This document shows positions 44,351 to 54,700 of a stretch of 64,000 nt of DNA, piece by piece. Below the pieces are notes generated by a model. That model searched no databases, was not told where the DNA came from, and saw nothing but the letters and a program-made list of their open reading frames with translations. How positions within the stretch are numbered: position 1 is the first letter of the stretch; each line of letters opens with the position of its first letter. Made by a program: the position numbers and the translations under genes. The stretch is taken from the NCBI GenBank assembly GCA_947069175.1, contig CAMTDV010000027.1:44095369-44159368 (forward strand). The letters run 5' to 3'. The DNA comes from Scalesia atractyloides (lineage: Eukaryota > Streptophyta > Magnoliopsida > Asterales > Asteraceae).

Positions 44351-45180
44351 ATCTTACATTATTGTAGGGTTCAATTGCAACATATATTTTATATCCAACA
44401 TATATTTTTACTGAATTTAGTGCAGTTTGACAAATTACATATATAAATTTTCTTTGCCTTGTAATGGGAAGATGGATGATTCTCTCCACAGGGCTTAAAT
44501 AAGGCGGACTGCCGCCAATAACCTGTGTTTTGTAAGCCCTAGAAGAGAACTGCCTATCTTCCCCCTAAAAAGCAAAGAAAACATATCATGCAATGTAAAC
44601 CTTCTTTCAATTTCTCTTCATCATAATCAGACGAGCTACACTCAGTTGCTGATCTAATCGACAAACAATAACGATTAATATTAATGTTATTTTGTGAGAT
44701 ATAGTTTACGAAATCATTTTAGTTGAAGTGCACCTATCACTTACCGTATAAACTTGTTGCGGTTGCGCTGGCTGCGGCGTTGCATCTACCTGTAAAAAAG
44801 AAGGGTCAAGATTTATGTATTCTTTTACCATAAAGTTCATAGTTCTAACTTGAATTAATAAATGGTTTTATTTAGCTTACCTTAATTTGCACCATTCAAC
44901 TTCTAGGCGAGTGACCTGATCTTCAGATGAGCTATAAAACATTATATTAAGAACATTTAAAATTCTGTTAACAAATTGAAAAATAAACAATATAATTACC
45001 GTATGAGAGAGGGAAATGAGAACTCTGAACCTGAGATAAGATGCAAATGAGAGATGGTTAGTGAAGATCTCAAATCGTTTGGATGTTGTGAAACCTTGAA
45101 CATCTTGTGAAATCGTCATCTCTTAAATCGTCAGAGAGAGAAAGGGATCAGAGAATTTTGAAAATGAAAAATGAATCTAG
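44351..45180 (-). pseudogene. Helitron 5' region with splice-like exon pieces
   Basis: On the minus strand an ATG at 45,119 (MTISQDVQGFTTSKRFEIF) follows a TATATATC box at about 45,190-45,200. Splice-like borders follow: ACG|GTAATTATA, TATAG|CTCATCTGAAGATCAGG, TTAAG|GTAAGC, TTACAG|GTAGATGCAACGCCGC (VDATPQPAQPQQVYT), ACG|GTAAGTG. Joining them does not keep one open frame, so it is either a decayed captured gene or untranslated. I do not recognise the product. Confidence 0.35.
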
Positions 45181-45343
45181 AAAACCCTTGATATATATTC
45201 GTGGCAGGGGTGTATTGGGAACTAGGATGAGCGGGAATTGAAAAATTGAATACGAAATTTGGCCACTCAAACATACTATGCTTAAAGATGTACTTCATGC
45301 GTTAAAGAAATTTTAAGAAAAGTGACAAATTATCTTAAGTTAA

Positions 45344-45359
45344 CTTTGGATAGTATAGA
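45344..45359 (-). other. Helitron 5' terminus
   Basis: Minus strand TCTATACTATCCAAAG, the common plant Helitron start, with host T at 45,360. From here to the SHMT TATA box is 100 bp. Confidence 0.82.
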
Positions 45360-45459
45360 TATATATCTTGAAAACCAAAACCAAAAGCCAAAAACCAGAA
45401 ACAAAAAAAGTATAAAAACTTAAGGACCAAATCTACAACTTCCCAAAGATCCACTCGCC

Positions 45460-45538
45460 TATAAATTCCCACCTCACACTACCAAACCCCTCGAACCACC
45501 ACCACCAACTTCTCCTCTCTCTCTCTCTCTCTCTCTCT
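45460..45538 (+). promoter_or_regulatory. SHMT core promoter: TATA box and pyrimidine tract
   Basis: TATAAAT at 45,460-45,466; a (CT)n pyrimidine patch at 45,511-45,538; ATG at 45,562 in the context ACCACCATGG. Transcription probably starts near 45,490. Only about 100 bp separate the TATA box from the Helitron end, so any farther enhancers now lie on or beyond the transposon. Confidence 0.7.
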
Positions 45539-45561
45539 TTCTATACTCTCTCTAGACCACC

Positions 45562-47779
45562 ATGGATCCGGTGAACGTTTGGGGCAACACCCCCCTGGAC
45601 GCTGCCGACCCAGAGATCTTCGACCTAATTGAACACGAAAAACGCCGACAATCCCGCGGGATCGAACTGATTGCATCTGAAAACTTCACCTCATTTGCAG
45701 TCATCCAAGCTTTGGGATCCCCCTTAACCAACAAATACTCGGAGGGCATGCCCGGCAACCGTTACTACGGTGGCAACGAGTACATCGACCAGATCGAAAA
45801 CCTCTGCCGTTCTCGCGCGTTACAGGCTTACCGCCTAGATCCCACTAAATGGGGCGTTAATGTTCAACCCTATTCTGGATCTCCCGCCAATTTTGCTGCC
45901 TATACAGCGCTGTTGGAGCCCCATGATCGGATCATGGGCCTTGATTTGCCGTCAGGTACATAAAATTCGCGGAAACTAATTCTGGTTTAGCTTTGGGTTG
46001 GACACGTGAACCTTGTGCGGGTTTGGGTTGGTGTAAATGGTTCGGGTTACTTTTAGGTTGGACACTTGATCCATTTGGCTAAATGGGTCATAAATTAAAT
46101 TTGTTGGTTGCGTATTTTATATTCTTATACCTCAATTTAAAACATAAAAGGGAAATTGGAAATGTTTTATAATTAACAGTTCGATATGTATATTTTTTTT
46201 AGAAATGTAAATCTAGAGTATAAATATGCGTAAAAGAATATAAAAAGATTCAGGTCAATCGGGTCATGTTTGGGTTCAATGTACTAACACAAATTTTGGG
46301 TTCAGAGTCATGTCGTGTTTGTGTTCATTTCCAAAAAATAAATACTAAAAAAATTCAGACCAAACTATTTCATTGGGTTCGGGTTAGAGCTGCAAACTCA
46401 CGAACTCAACCCGTTTAGTACCCTGCTTGCTTAATATACCATACACTTTACCACATGAGCTAATGAAGTTTGTTGGTTCAGGTGGGCATTTGACACATGG
46501 ATATTATACTTCCGGTGGGAAGAAGATATCAGCTACCTCGATTTACTTTGAGAGTTTGCCATACAAGGTGAATTCGACTACGGGATATATCGATTATGAG
46601 AAGATGGAGGAGAAGGCTTTGGACTTTAGACCCAAGTTGATTATTTGTGGGGGGAGTGCGTACCCGAGAGATTGGGATTACAAGAGGATCAGGGGCATTG
46701 CTGATAAATGTGGGGCCCTCATGTTGTGTGATATGGCTCATATCAGTGGCCTTGTTGCTGCACAGGTTTGCATAGTTGCTTCTCTGATCTTAATAGATTT
46801 ACTTTTGTGCATTTCGTTTGGATCGGTTATCTTGATAATAATTTCTTTGAGGTTTGATAGGAAGCTGCAGATCCGTTCGAGTACTGTGACGTGGTCACAA
46901 CCACCACCCACAAGAGTCTCAGGGGACCAAGAGCTGGTATGATCTTCTACCGCAAAGGTCCAAAACCACCGAAGAAGGGTCAACCGGAAGATGCTGTGTA
47001 TGACTTTGAAGACAAGATCAATTTTGCTGTGTTCCCGGCTCTGCAAGGTGGGCCGCACAACCACCAGATTGGTGCTCTAGCGGTTGCGTTGAAACAAGCC
47101 ATGTCGCCTGGATTCAAGGCATATGCTAAGCAAGTTAGAGCCAATGCTGTTGCACTTGGTAACTACTTGATGAGCAAAGACTACAAGCTTGTGACCGGTG
47201 GAACTGAAAACCATCTTGTGTTGTGGGATCTTCGTCCTCTTGGCTTGACCGGTATGGACTCATGGCTTATGGACATGATGGTTATATAGCTCACACCACA
47301 ATTCTTACATGTTATCGATTCTCATATGTTTCGTTCTGGTTTTGCAGGCAACAAGGTGGAGAAGCTTTGTGATCTTGCAAACATCACTGTGAACAAGAAT
47401 GCTGTGTTTGGTGACAGCAGTGCTTTAGCCCCGGGAGGTGTTCGTATTGGTATGTTTTTTACCCGATTATAATTTTACTTTTCGTGTTTGGTTGGTTGTG
47501 TTTTTTTGAATGGATGTAAATGGTGTTTGGTTAGGTACACCTGCAATGACCTCAAGGGGTTTAGTTGAGAAGGATTTTGAGCAAATTGGGGAGTTTCTTC
47601 ACCGTGCGATTCAAATCACTTTAAGCATCCAGAAGGAGTTCGGGAAATTGTTGAAGGATTTCAACAAGGGTTTAGTGAACAACAAGGAGATCGAACAACT
47701 CAAGGCTGATGTCGAGAAGTTTTCTGGCTCGTTTGACATGCCTGGGTTCTCATTGGCTGACATGAAATACAAGGATTGA
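45562..47779 (+). CDS. SHM4: Cytosolic serine hydroxymethyltransferase
   Basis: Five exons: 45,562-45,955, 46,482-46,765, 46,861-47,251, 47,348-47,449 and 47,535-47,779, all with GT...AG borders, together 1416 bases or 471 residues plus stop, the usual length of plant cytosolic SHMT. The enzyme uses pyridoxal phosphate to interconvert serine and glycine while passing a one-carbon unit to tetrahydrofolate. Motifs: RGIELIASENFTS, NKYSEGMPGNRYYGG, GVNVQPYSGSPANFA, GHLTHGYYTSG, CDMAHISGLVAAQ, and the cofactor lysine in VVTTTTHKSLRGPR. There is no N-terminal transit peptide (starts MDPVNVWGNTPLDAAD), which argues for the cytosol and against mitochondrial or plastid forms; SHM4 is the closest Arabidopsis name from memory. 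No damage seen. The promoter is crowded by a Helitron about 200 bp upstream of the ATG. Confidence 0.97.
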
Positions 47780-49503
47780 GAAGATGAAGAGATGAATGTA
47801 ATGAAAGCTGTTTGAGTGCTGATTGTGTTGTTATTAGTAACAATTTCTGGTGTTTATTGATGATTAAAAAAAAAAGAAAAGAAGAGAAACATGCGATTAA
47901 AAATGTATTATTTGATTGGAAGACAATAAGGCCTCACACATCTACTTCCACGTCTCTAGATTAGTGATTTTGTTGTGAGTTTTTAGCAAAAAATCTTGTA
48001 TTGTTGTTTTACTTGGGCTACAGTCTGTCAATCTAAACAAGTTGTGTTTTTTTGTTTAACCAAAGCAGTTTTAGTCCATGTCATGGATTCAAGTCATTTT
48101 GACTGTCTTCCAACCAACTTGTTCCAAACTCCTCACCATTTATATAACTATTTGTGAATACATGCCTATCTTCAATAAATCACTGACCTGAGCGTCAGAG
48201 GTGATTCCAGAGCTCTAACTCTAGGTCACCTTCTAACAAGAGGGCGCGAATGATTGTCAAGAAACTATATTTGATTATATGGGACGTTTAAAGTTAAAGT
48301 CAAATTTACAATCGCTCAGTTTCAAAATTGATGGGGAGTTTTTTTTTACAGTAGAAAAGAAAACGATAAGTTATAAACTGGGATCATGCAAGTAAACAAG
48401 AGTCAATTCTGCTCCATATACAACTAGTAACTCTAGCAGTTTATTTTCAAGTTCCACTGGGCTTGATTCCTAGACAAAGAAGTTTGTTTTGACCACATCA
48501 TCTGTTTACGCTTTGTTTGTGCAAATCCTTCCTCCGACGAATTTTTGCAATTAGTCTTGCTCGACCTGTGTTTAACATTGCTAGGCATTGCCAAATCACA
48601 ATGCAAATTGACTTGAATGGTAAAAATATTATCTCCACATTTTTCGACTTGCATAATTTCCGGTTTTTGTCTTTAAGGTCACTAACCAGGCCAGCTCATT
48701 TTATAAGAAGCTTATTCTTTATTGTGCTTTTAGGGTTATTGGCTTGGTTGACAATAATGAGTGATTGGGCCGGCTACTATTTCCTAGTAGATATTGTTGC
48801 CTTGATGCTTATTGCCAATCGATAAATCACTAATCCTAATCCTAATCCTTAATCTATACCTTTTATCTACTAAATCTCAACCTCATGGGGAGGGGAGGGG
48901 AGGGGTCACTTTAATAACACCTTGGTACCACTACCACTAGGCTAGCACTCTTTTTAATTATCAATATCTCGTGTCAATCCTGTAAGACTTTGACTTGCAT
49001 CAAATTAGATGAATTGGTATGTATCAAAATGTATAATTTTTTTCAAACCGCTTGATCGACTTATCTTTTTGTTTACTAACCAAATCCAAAGTTAAATACG
49101 AAATTGTCATTATTAATAAAAACATCTCGACTGACTAATTCAAACATGCAAATTTGTATGCTACAGTCCTATTTTAAAGCAAACACACCTTCAAGCATTA
49201 AGCCACCATTACCAGGCACTTCGTTAAACTTGTAGTTAAATATTCAAGGATGTTGTTATCGTGCTGACATGAATAAGTTGACTCTTGATCATCATCAGCA
49301 TGGGTGGAAGTAGATGGGGTCCATCAACACTTTGCAATCTAATTTTCTGTTAACATTAGTATCCAACGTTATCGCTATCTTATAGTTTGAAAGCTTCAAA
49401 ACTCTATTATGTTAATTTTCTTTTTTCGTCATTGACCTTGAGCCTTCATATTAAACAATATTTATTGTTGCATTCGTGCCTAACAATTAATATATGCAAT
49501 TTA
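47780..49503. other. 3' flank of SHMT and intergenic DNA
   Basis: 47,780-47,890 is the SHMT 3' untranslated region with an A-rich end (polyadenylation probably near 47,870). The rest has no convincing gene; the 102-codon ORF at 48,517-48,825 has no known motif and no promoter. 48,832-48,860 carries CCTAATCCTAATCCTAATCC, and 48,887-48,905 is four runs of four G, a potential G-quadruplex. Confidence 0.6.
48887..48905 (+). other. Potential G-quadruplex
   Basis: GGGGAGGGGAGGGGAGGGG: four G4 runs with single-A loops, the most stable type of intramolecular quadruplex sequence. Confidence 0.8.
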
Positions 49504-49656
49504 GTGACGGATCTAAAAGAAAAATTTAGGGGTATCCTAATTTTTTTTACCATACATTAATACAATCAAATACATAATAAAAACTAAAATCAGTAACTAA
49601 ACGCTAACCTAAAATTCAATTTTGTCCCGTTTGTGCTAGAATCAGGGTCATCCCTA

Positions 49657-50022
49657 AGACCACGTGTAGTGGAGAGCATGAATAATGCCCCCACCTATGG
49701 GCATGTGCAACACGTGTCATCCCAGTCAGCAATGGGACATTATGGAGCGTTTTTCTAAATGGGTGTAGTGGGGATGTGGTCATTGTGATGCATTATGTTA
49801 AAAGGGATGTAAAAAATTAAATAAAAAAAACCATCAGAAAAGGGTATTGGCCAACCAAAAAGTAAAATACATGTCATTAGCCAATTCTTTTCATCTCTGG
49901 CGTAGAAAAAAGGTCGGCCAGGGCTTCTTTTTTGAAAATAACGCCCCGCGGGGCCGAACAAGGGCGTTGTGGGGCGTTTTATAGGAGAAAAACGTCCAAA
50001 AACCCTCCACTACGGATGGTCT
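49657..50022. mobile_element. 366-bp MITE
   Basis: Terminal inverted repeats AGACCACGTGTAGTGGAG (49,657-49,674) and CTCCACTACGGATGGTCT (50,005-50,022), differing at three positions. No coding capacity; the inside has CGCCCCGCGGGGC and GGGCGTT repeats. I cannot see a clear target duplication, so the superfamily (PIF/Harbinger is my first guess) is open. Confidence 0.65.
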
Positions 50023-50044
50023 GAGAATCTATGATAGTTCCAGG

Positions 50045-51186
50045 TCATGCTGCAGAAACCGGAGGGTCCTGGACTACCGCTGCCTCATCTGCCGGCGGAT
50101 GGACTGGAGCGAAGTGATCGGGCAGCGGCTCCGGAATCCATGGCTCACATTCACGGGTTTTAAACCGCTCGCCAAGCATGCCGAACCTCTTCACCAGCCT
50201 CATCCCCCGCAAGGTCACAAAACCCATCCGCGTGGACGGTATGGCCGGCTGCAAGTGCGGTTCCGACTCCGGCATAAGACCCAACGACCGGGCGATGACG
50301 GTGACGTACGCCCCGCCGTACAAAAAGCCGCGCTCCTGCCGGTGGTGGGCGAAGTACTGGGCGAGACCGTGCGCAAGTGCGCACGGCCTCCTGTACAAAA
50401 GGCAATAGAAAAAAACAAGTCGATGCTCGTACACCACTCACGGCTTTGTCCGCGAGCGGTAATAGATGTAGCGAGCATCCGATGTAGATACCTGCACATT
50501 ATGTTAGCGAAAAACGGAAATTAATTCATAGCAACAATAATCAAACAATTAACATAATAAATGAACGTACCTGTACAGCGGGTCGGCAACGTGAGAAATC
50601 CTCCCCTTCGCCCTGACATGCTCCCAAGTGTCAGGGCCGGCGAACACCTCTTAAAAGCTCAAAAGAGTGGCTTTATCCACCACCACAAGGCCCTCCGTAT
50701 ATACATCGGTGGCAATCTTCTCCTGCAGGTATATGCCGCTATGAATGGCAAACTCTGCAAGCGTCATCGAACGCCACATACCGGCCAGCCTAAATGAAAC
50801 CTCCGGCGGAGGGGGAGGACCTTGTGGCTGGGGAGGCGGCTGGTCGACCCATGGAGGGTGGAACGTGAAGGTGGACAGAAACTCAACGAGCAGCTCCCTG
50901 TAAGTCGGCGTGCCGGCCAGGTCAAACAGTCGGTGCCACGGGGAGTCAACAGGAATGAAGAATCGAAGTATGGGCGTCTCCCCGATCGCCTCGATCGCGT
51001 CCCAGTCGACCGCGAGTGCCATCCGACCTGCATTCGGCGTAGCTTGCCGCAAAATCGGGCGGCCTCGGTGTCGGGCGGGAACTCAAGGTATGGGTGGCCA
51101 TGGAGCGGATCCACCGGCGCTGCCGGGGCCTGTCGCGGATCATGCTGATATGGGTCCCCATGTATCGGATCTCCAATCTCGTCCAT
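50045..51186 (-). pseudogene. Athila-type ORF1 protein remnant with one intron
   Basis: The reading starts MDEIGDPIHGDPYQHDPRQ at 51,186, shifts by one base near 51,060, and continues ALAVDWDAIEAIGETPILRFF, DSPWHRLFDLAGTPTYRELLVEFLSTFTF, VSFRLAGMWRSMTLAEFAIHSGIY to a TAA at 50,651. The frame goes on (EVFAGPDTWEHVRAKGRISHVADPLY) to a splice site: GT at 50,570, AG at 50,492 (79-bp intron), joining ...LYR|YLHRMLATSI. The second exon runs to 50,045. FLSTF-x-F followed by FRL-G...EFA-x-xxG-x-Y is the pattern of Athila ORF1 proteins. The intron in a retroelement-derived gene, and the lack of LTRs or pol, suggest a domesticated or captured copy that later broke. Confidence 0.65.
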
Positions 51187-52129
51187 AACTAATCTGCGAT
51201 TGTATAATACAATTTAACATGAATAAAACAACAAATTATAAAAGAAAAGGAAATAATTTTCAAGGTCGTCTACCGGGGTCGTCTAGGTCTAGACGCCCCG
51301 TCTTGTTCATCGGAAATCCCAAACAGAACACCCTAACAGCGCATAAACCCCAAAATCTTTAAAATTCACAACCAACCTACATTCTAAATGCATAACACAT
51401 TAAAATGTATTGAAGTATAGTTGAAAATACTCACCGGAGAAGCTTGATTTCGCAAAAATACGGCCCGGAATACGGTAGGATACGTATGTGTGTATGGGGT
51501 TGAGTGTGTTTGTGTCGTCTATCTCTGATCGTCTAGGCAGTCAGACAATACGAGGCCTAGACGGGTCATCGAGGTCTAGACGACCCGTATGGAATAAACG
51601 CTAAATTACCATTTTACCCCTGAACTGCGCCCGTCTAGGCCAAATTCAGGGGCAAAATGGTAATTAACCAGCTGAGTGTTTTACAGCTCAGCATCGTTAA
51701 TTACCATTTTGCCCCTAAATTAGACCTAGACGAGCTGCAGTTCAGGGGTTAAATGGTAATTTACATTTTCAATTTAAAATTAAAAAAATTTCAGGGATAA
51801 AGATCTTGCATGTACTGTACGTGGCGTCTAGGTCTAGACGACCCGTTTAGACCCTGACATTATACCGTTTTGCCCCTGGTTTTAGCCTAGACGGCCAAGA
51901 AACCGGGGGTATAATGGTAATTTATAGTTTATACTTTGAATTTAGACTTTATCAAATTTAAATGTATATATACGGGTTGTCTAGGTCTAGACGACCCGTC
52001 TAGTTCTTAGTAATATGACCATTATGCCCCTGAGCTTATCCTAGACGGCCAACAAACCGGGGGTAGAATGGTCTTCTTGCTAGGTCTAGACGGAGCGTCT
52101 AGGTCTAGACGACTCGTATATATACATTT
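51187..52129. repeat. Field of GTCTAGGTCTAGACGACCCGT palindromes
   Basis: The phrase GTCTAGGTCTAGACG(A/C)CCCGT or parts of it recurs about ten times (near 51,284, 51,575, 51,826, 51,975, 52,080, 52,098) with CCTAGACGGCCAA and AATGGTAATT...CCCCTGAA between. Each copy is itself near-palindromic. Within it lies the 162-bp palindrome at 51,602-51,763. No coding seen. Confidence 0.75.
51602..51763. repeat. 162-bp near-perfect palindrome
   Basis: Left arm TAAATTACCATTTTACCCCTGAACTGC..., right arm ...GCAGTTCAGGGGTTAAATGGTAATTTA, centred on GCTGAG-TGTTTTACA-GCTCAGC near 51,680. A second, shorter inverted layer (AATGGTAATTAA / TTAATTACCATT) is nested inside. Confidence 0.85.
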
Positions 52130-52957
52130 AATTTTTTTGGTATAACTAATAGTATTTTATTTATGTAATTTGAACTTTGATATGAGCCGACATTCTACAA
52201 GTACACCAAAGGCACAACAAATAAACCATACAAAGCCTATCTAAAAACCAACAAACTCCGGGTATTGAAAAACAGACGGCAATTATACTCTCCGAGCTCG
52301 CACGTCCCACCGTCGCCACCGGCAGTACCGACAGTTCGTCGTCTGCCGGTGCCGACGGTGGGACGTGAGAGCTCGGAGAGTATAATTGTTGTTGTTGTCA
52401 ATACCCGAAGTTTGTTGGTTTTTAGATGGGCTTTGTATGGTTTTTTTAAACCGTACAAAGCCTATCTAAAAACCAACAAACTCCGGGTATTAACCAACAA
52501 TTATACTCTCCGAGCTCTCACGTCCCACCGTCGCCACCGGCAGTATCGACATTCCGTCGTCTGCCGGTGCCGATGGTTGGACGTGAGAGCTCGGAGAGTA
52601 TAGTTGCTGTTGTTAGTCAATACCTGTAGTTTGTTGGTTTTTAGATGGGCTTTGTATCTAAAAACCAACAAACTCGGGTGTTGATAAACAGACGGTAATC
52701 ATAGTATCCGAGCTCTCACGTCCAACCGTCGTCACGGGCAGCATTGACATTTCGTCATCTGCCGGTGCCGACGGTTGGACGTGAGAGCTCGGAGAGTATA
52801 ATTACTGTCTGTTTGTCAATACCCGGAGTTTTTTGTTTTTAGATACAAAGCTTTGTATGGTTTAATTGTTGTGCCTCGGGTGTACTGAAGAAATGTCGGC
52901 TTATATCAAAGTTCAAATTAAGTAAATAAAATCCTATTATACCAAAAGTTTTTTTAT
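52130..52957. mobile_element. Foldback element with three tandem long hairpins
   Basis: Outer inverted repeats of about 90-100 bp: TTGGTATAACTAATAGTATTTTATTTA...GAACTTTGATATGAGCCGACATTC...CCATACAAAG (52,137-52,236) against the reverse complement at 52,851-52,950. Between them three hairpins follow: 52,223-52,443, 52,448-52,657 and 52,655-52,845. Each has arms of about 90-100 bp with AAAACCAACAAACTC(C)GGGT, ACTCTCCGAGCTC, CACGTCC(C/A)ACCGTCG and CACCGGCAG facing CTGCCGGTG, CGGT(G/T)GGACGTGAGAGCTCGG and CAATACCCG, and a 16-base loop. The arms are kept complementary though copies differ from each other. No coding. I know no named family with this layout. Confidence 0.85.
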
Positions 52958-53880
52958 TGTATTAAAAATATTTTTATTATTTATACAAATAAATCATATT
53001 AAACATAAAACATAAAACAAATCGAGCCATTGTTCTTGCTTTGTTGACCGTGGTTGACCAAGACTGATCATCAGACGATGACTAAGACTCGTTAGGTGCT
53101 GTAGAAACACCTGAAATATGTTCAACAACATATCACTATGTTAAACCACAACACACTCTATTACGCAAACAAAAACCATATATATTTAAAAATGACAGTA
53201 TTTCTCATTTACCTGTATTTACTCCTTGAGTTTCCCTTCGGTTACGGTCTTCGATTCAGCACAAGACACTCTTTGACGTGCAATCGATTGAGATACAAAA
53301 TTGCACGTTGGAAACCGTCCCTCCAATACTTTTTTTCCAAAATATATAAGGCTGATCTCCATCGGGTAAATATGTTTTTAACTCACTATGAAACCTCAGG
53401 CGCTTTTCAAACCATCTCCGCGAGATACGGATTGCCTGCGTATGGGGGTGCCTCATCACCTTATCCTCCACCATTACGAATAATGTCTTGTACACTAGAC
53501 ACAACCTCCTTTTGCTCGTTAGAATTGGGAACACCGCTCTCCCCATAAAAACAATATCACAATTAGTAAATAATTAAAACAACAACTAGTTTAACCTAAT
53601 AACTGTTACCGTATTGACTTCAGGCACCCATGACTCGTCCCAGTTTAATGACATTTCACTACCTATGGATGATATCAGATGAAGCAATACAAGCCAAAGT
53701 TCACAACAAACAGAATTACGACGAAGAACTGAAAGTTTTATGCGACATCAAATGCTCTGTATGGGTCTATCAGATGAAGTAATATAAGCCAAAGAAGAAG
53801 ACAGAGAGAATTCCGACGACGAATTGAAAATTTTCTGCGACACAAATGCTCTGCATGGATCTATTTAATAACGACATATA
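52958..53880. other. Unassigned DNA with a 95-bp tandem duplication
   Basis: Open frames on both strands at 53,138-53,548 give no family I know. The minus strand has WRSALYILEKKYWRDGFQRA and splice-like motifs but stops break it. 53,676-53,865 is two units of about 95 bp (CAGATGAAG(C/T)AATA(C/T)AAGCCAAAG ... CAAATGCTCTG(T/C)ATGG(G/A)TCTAT). Confidence 0.5.
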
Positions 53881-54130
53881 CACCTCGTCTAGGCCTAGAC
53901 GGGGCATATCACTTTGCAACTTGGCTGACATGAATGCAGAGCACAACCTTCAAGACGGGTCGTCTAGCTTTAGATGCCCCGTCTTGGCCTGGTCGTCTTC
54001 TACTCCGTCTATTGATAGACGCCCCGTCTGATATGACTGATTGACGTTGTACGGTGCAGGAATGTGGTTGGAGAAAAAATAACCCTAGACGCCCCGTCTA
54101 GATCTAGACGACCCGTCTAAAGGGTGTCTA
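53881..54130. repeat. Second field of GTCTAG/GACGCCCCGTCT palindromes
   Basis: CGTCTAGGCCTAGACGGGG, GACGGGTCGTCTAGC, TAGACGCCCCGTCTG and TAGACGCCCCGTCTAGATC-type copies: the same family as 51,187-52,129, on the other side of the foldback element, as if it was inserted into that repeat. Confidence 0.7.
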
Positions 54131-54661
54131 AATAGGCAAGTGGGTGTGTGAATATGTAGACCCAAATTAAATTGAGAAAAAAAAGAACAAATGGTACAAC
54201 TGTAAAACATTAAATAATTTTTATCTTATTTATTATTATCTTTGACTAATTAATTAGTTAAAAAAACTATCATCGTCCACATTAAAGTTTTTGTCTACAC
54301 ACATCAAAATTTATCCTATAATTTTAAAATTTAGCCTACACATATTGAAATTTATCCTACACAACTTCTAATTCATCCTACACACGTTGTAATTTATCTT
54401 ACACTTTCAAATTATTTTTTTTCTTCTTTGAAAATTTTATTTTTTTGAGAATAAGTTATAAATTTAATGTAGTTAGCTATTAAAAACAAAGACTATTATT
54501 AATGATCTATCTAAATTTACAAATATACACTTACACTAATAATAAATACAAAAACTAAATGATGTAAAATGAAACATTTTTATTGGTTGAATTTTTTATT
54601 ATTTTAAAAAATTTATTCTCATTTGAACCTTTCAATTATTATGTATTACTGCATTGTATTA

Positions 54662-54700
<39 letters not shown>

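Larger units (their letters stand above)
27694..45359 (-). mobile_element. 17.7-kb Helitron, both ends identified
   Basis: Read on the minus strand the element starts TCTATACTATCCAAAG (45,359 downwards), the classic plant Helitron 5' end, and finishes with a GC-rich hairpin, 7 spacer bases and CTAG (27,697-27,694), matching the CTRR rule. The base outside the 5' end pairs A and outside the 3' end T on that strand, so the insertion is in an AT dinucleotide, with no target duplication, as expected for rolling-circle transposition. It contains RepHel on the same strand. The rest is minisatellite arrays, small ORFs on the plus strand and captured or inserted ORFs on the minus strand. Multiple stops in RepHel make this copy non-autonomous now. 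Confidence 0.85.

Noticed and set aside
48517..48825. 102-codon plus-strand ORF with a hydrophobic end, downstream of SHMT
   Set aside because: No motif, no promoter, no splice logic; overlaps an equally open minus-strand frame. Treated as chance.
48832..48860. CCTAATCCTAATCCTAATCC as interstitial telomere
   Set aside because: Plant telomere units are CCCTAAA; this has a 6-base unit and only three copies.
50099..50524. 141-codon plus-strand ORF opposite the Athila-like gene
   Set aside because: GC-rich antisense shadow; the minus-strand reading has a recognisable domain and splice sites.
53138..53548. 136-codon plus-strand ORF, considered as a gene
   Set aside because: No recognisable domain, and the minus strand is open over much of the same stretch; kept only as unassigned DNA.
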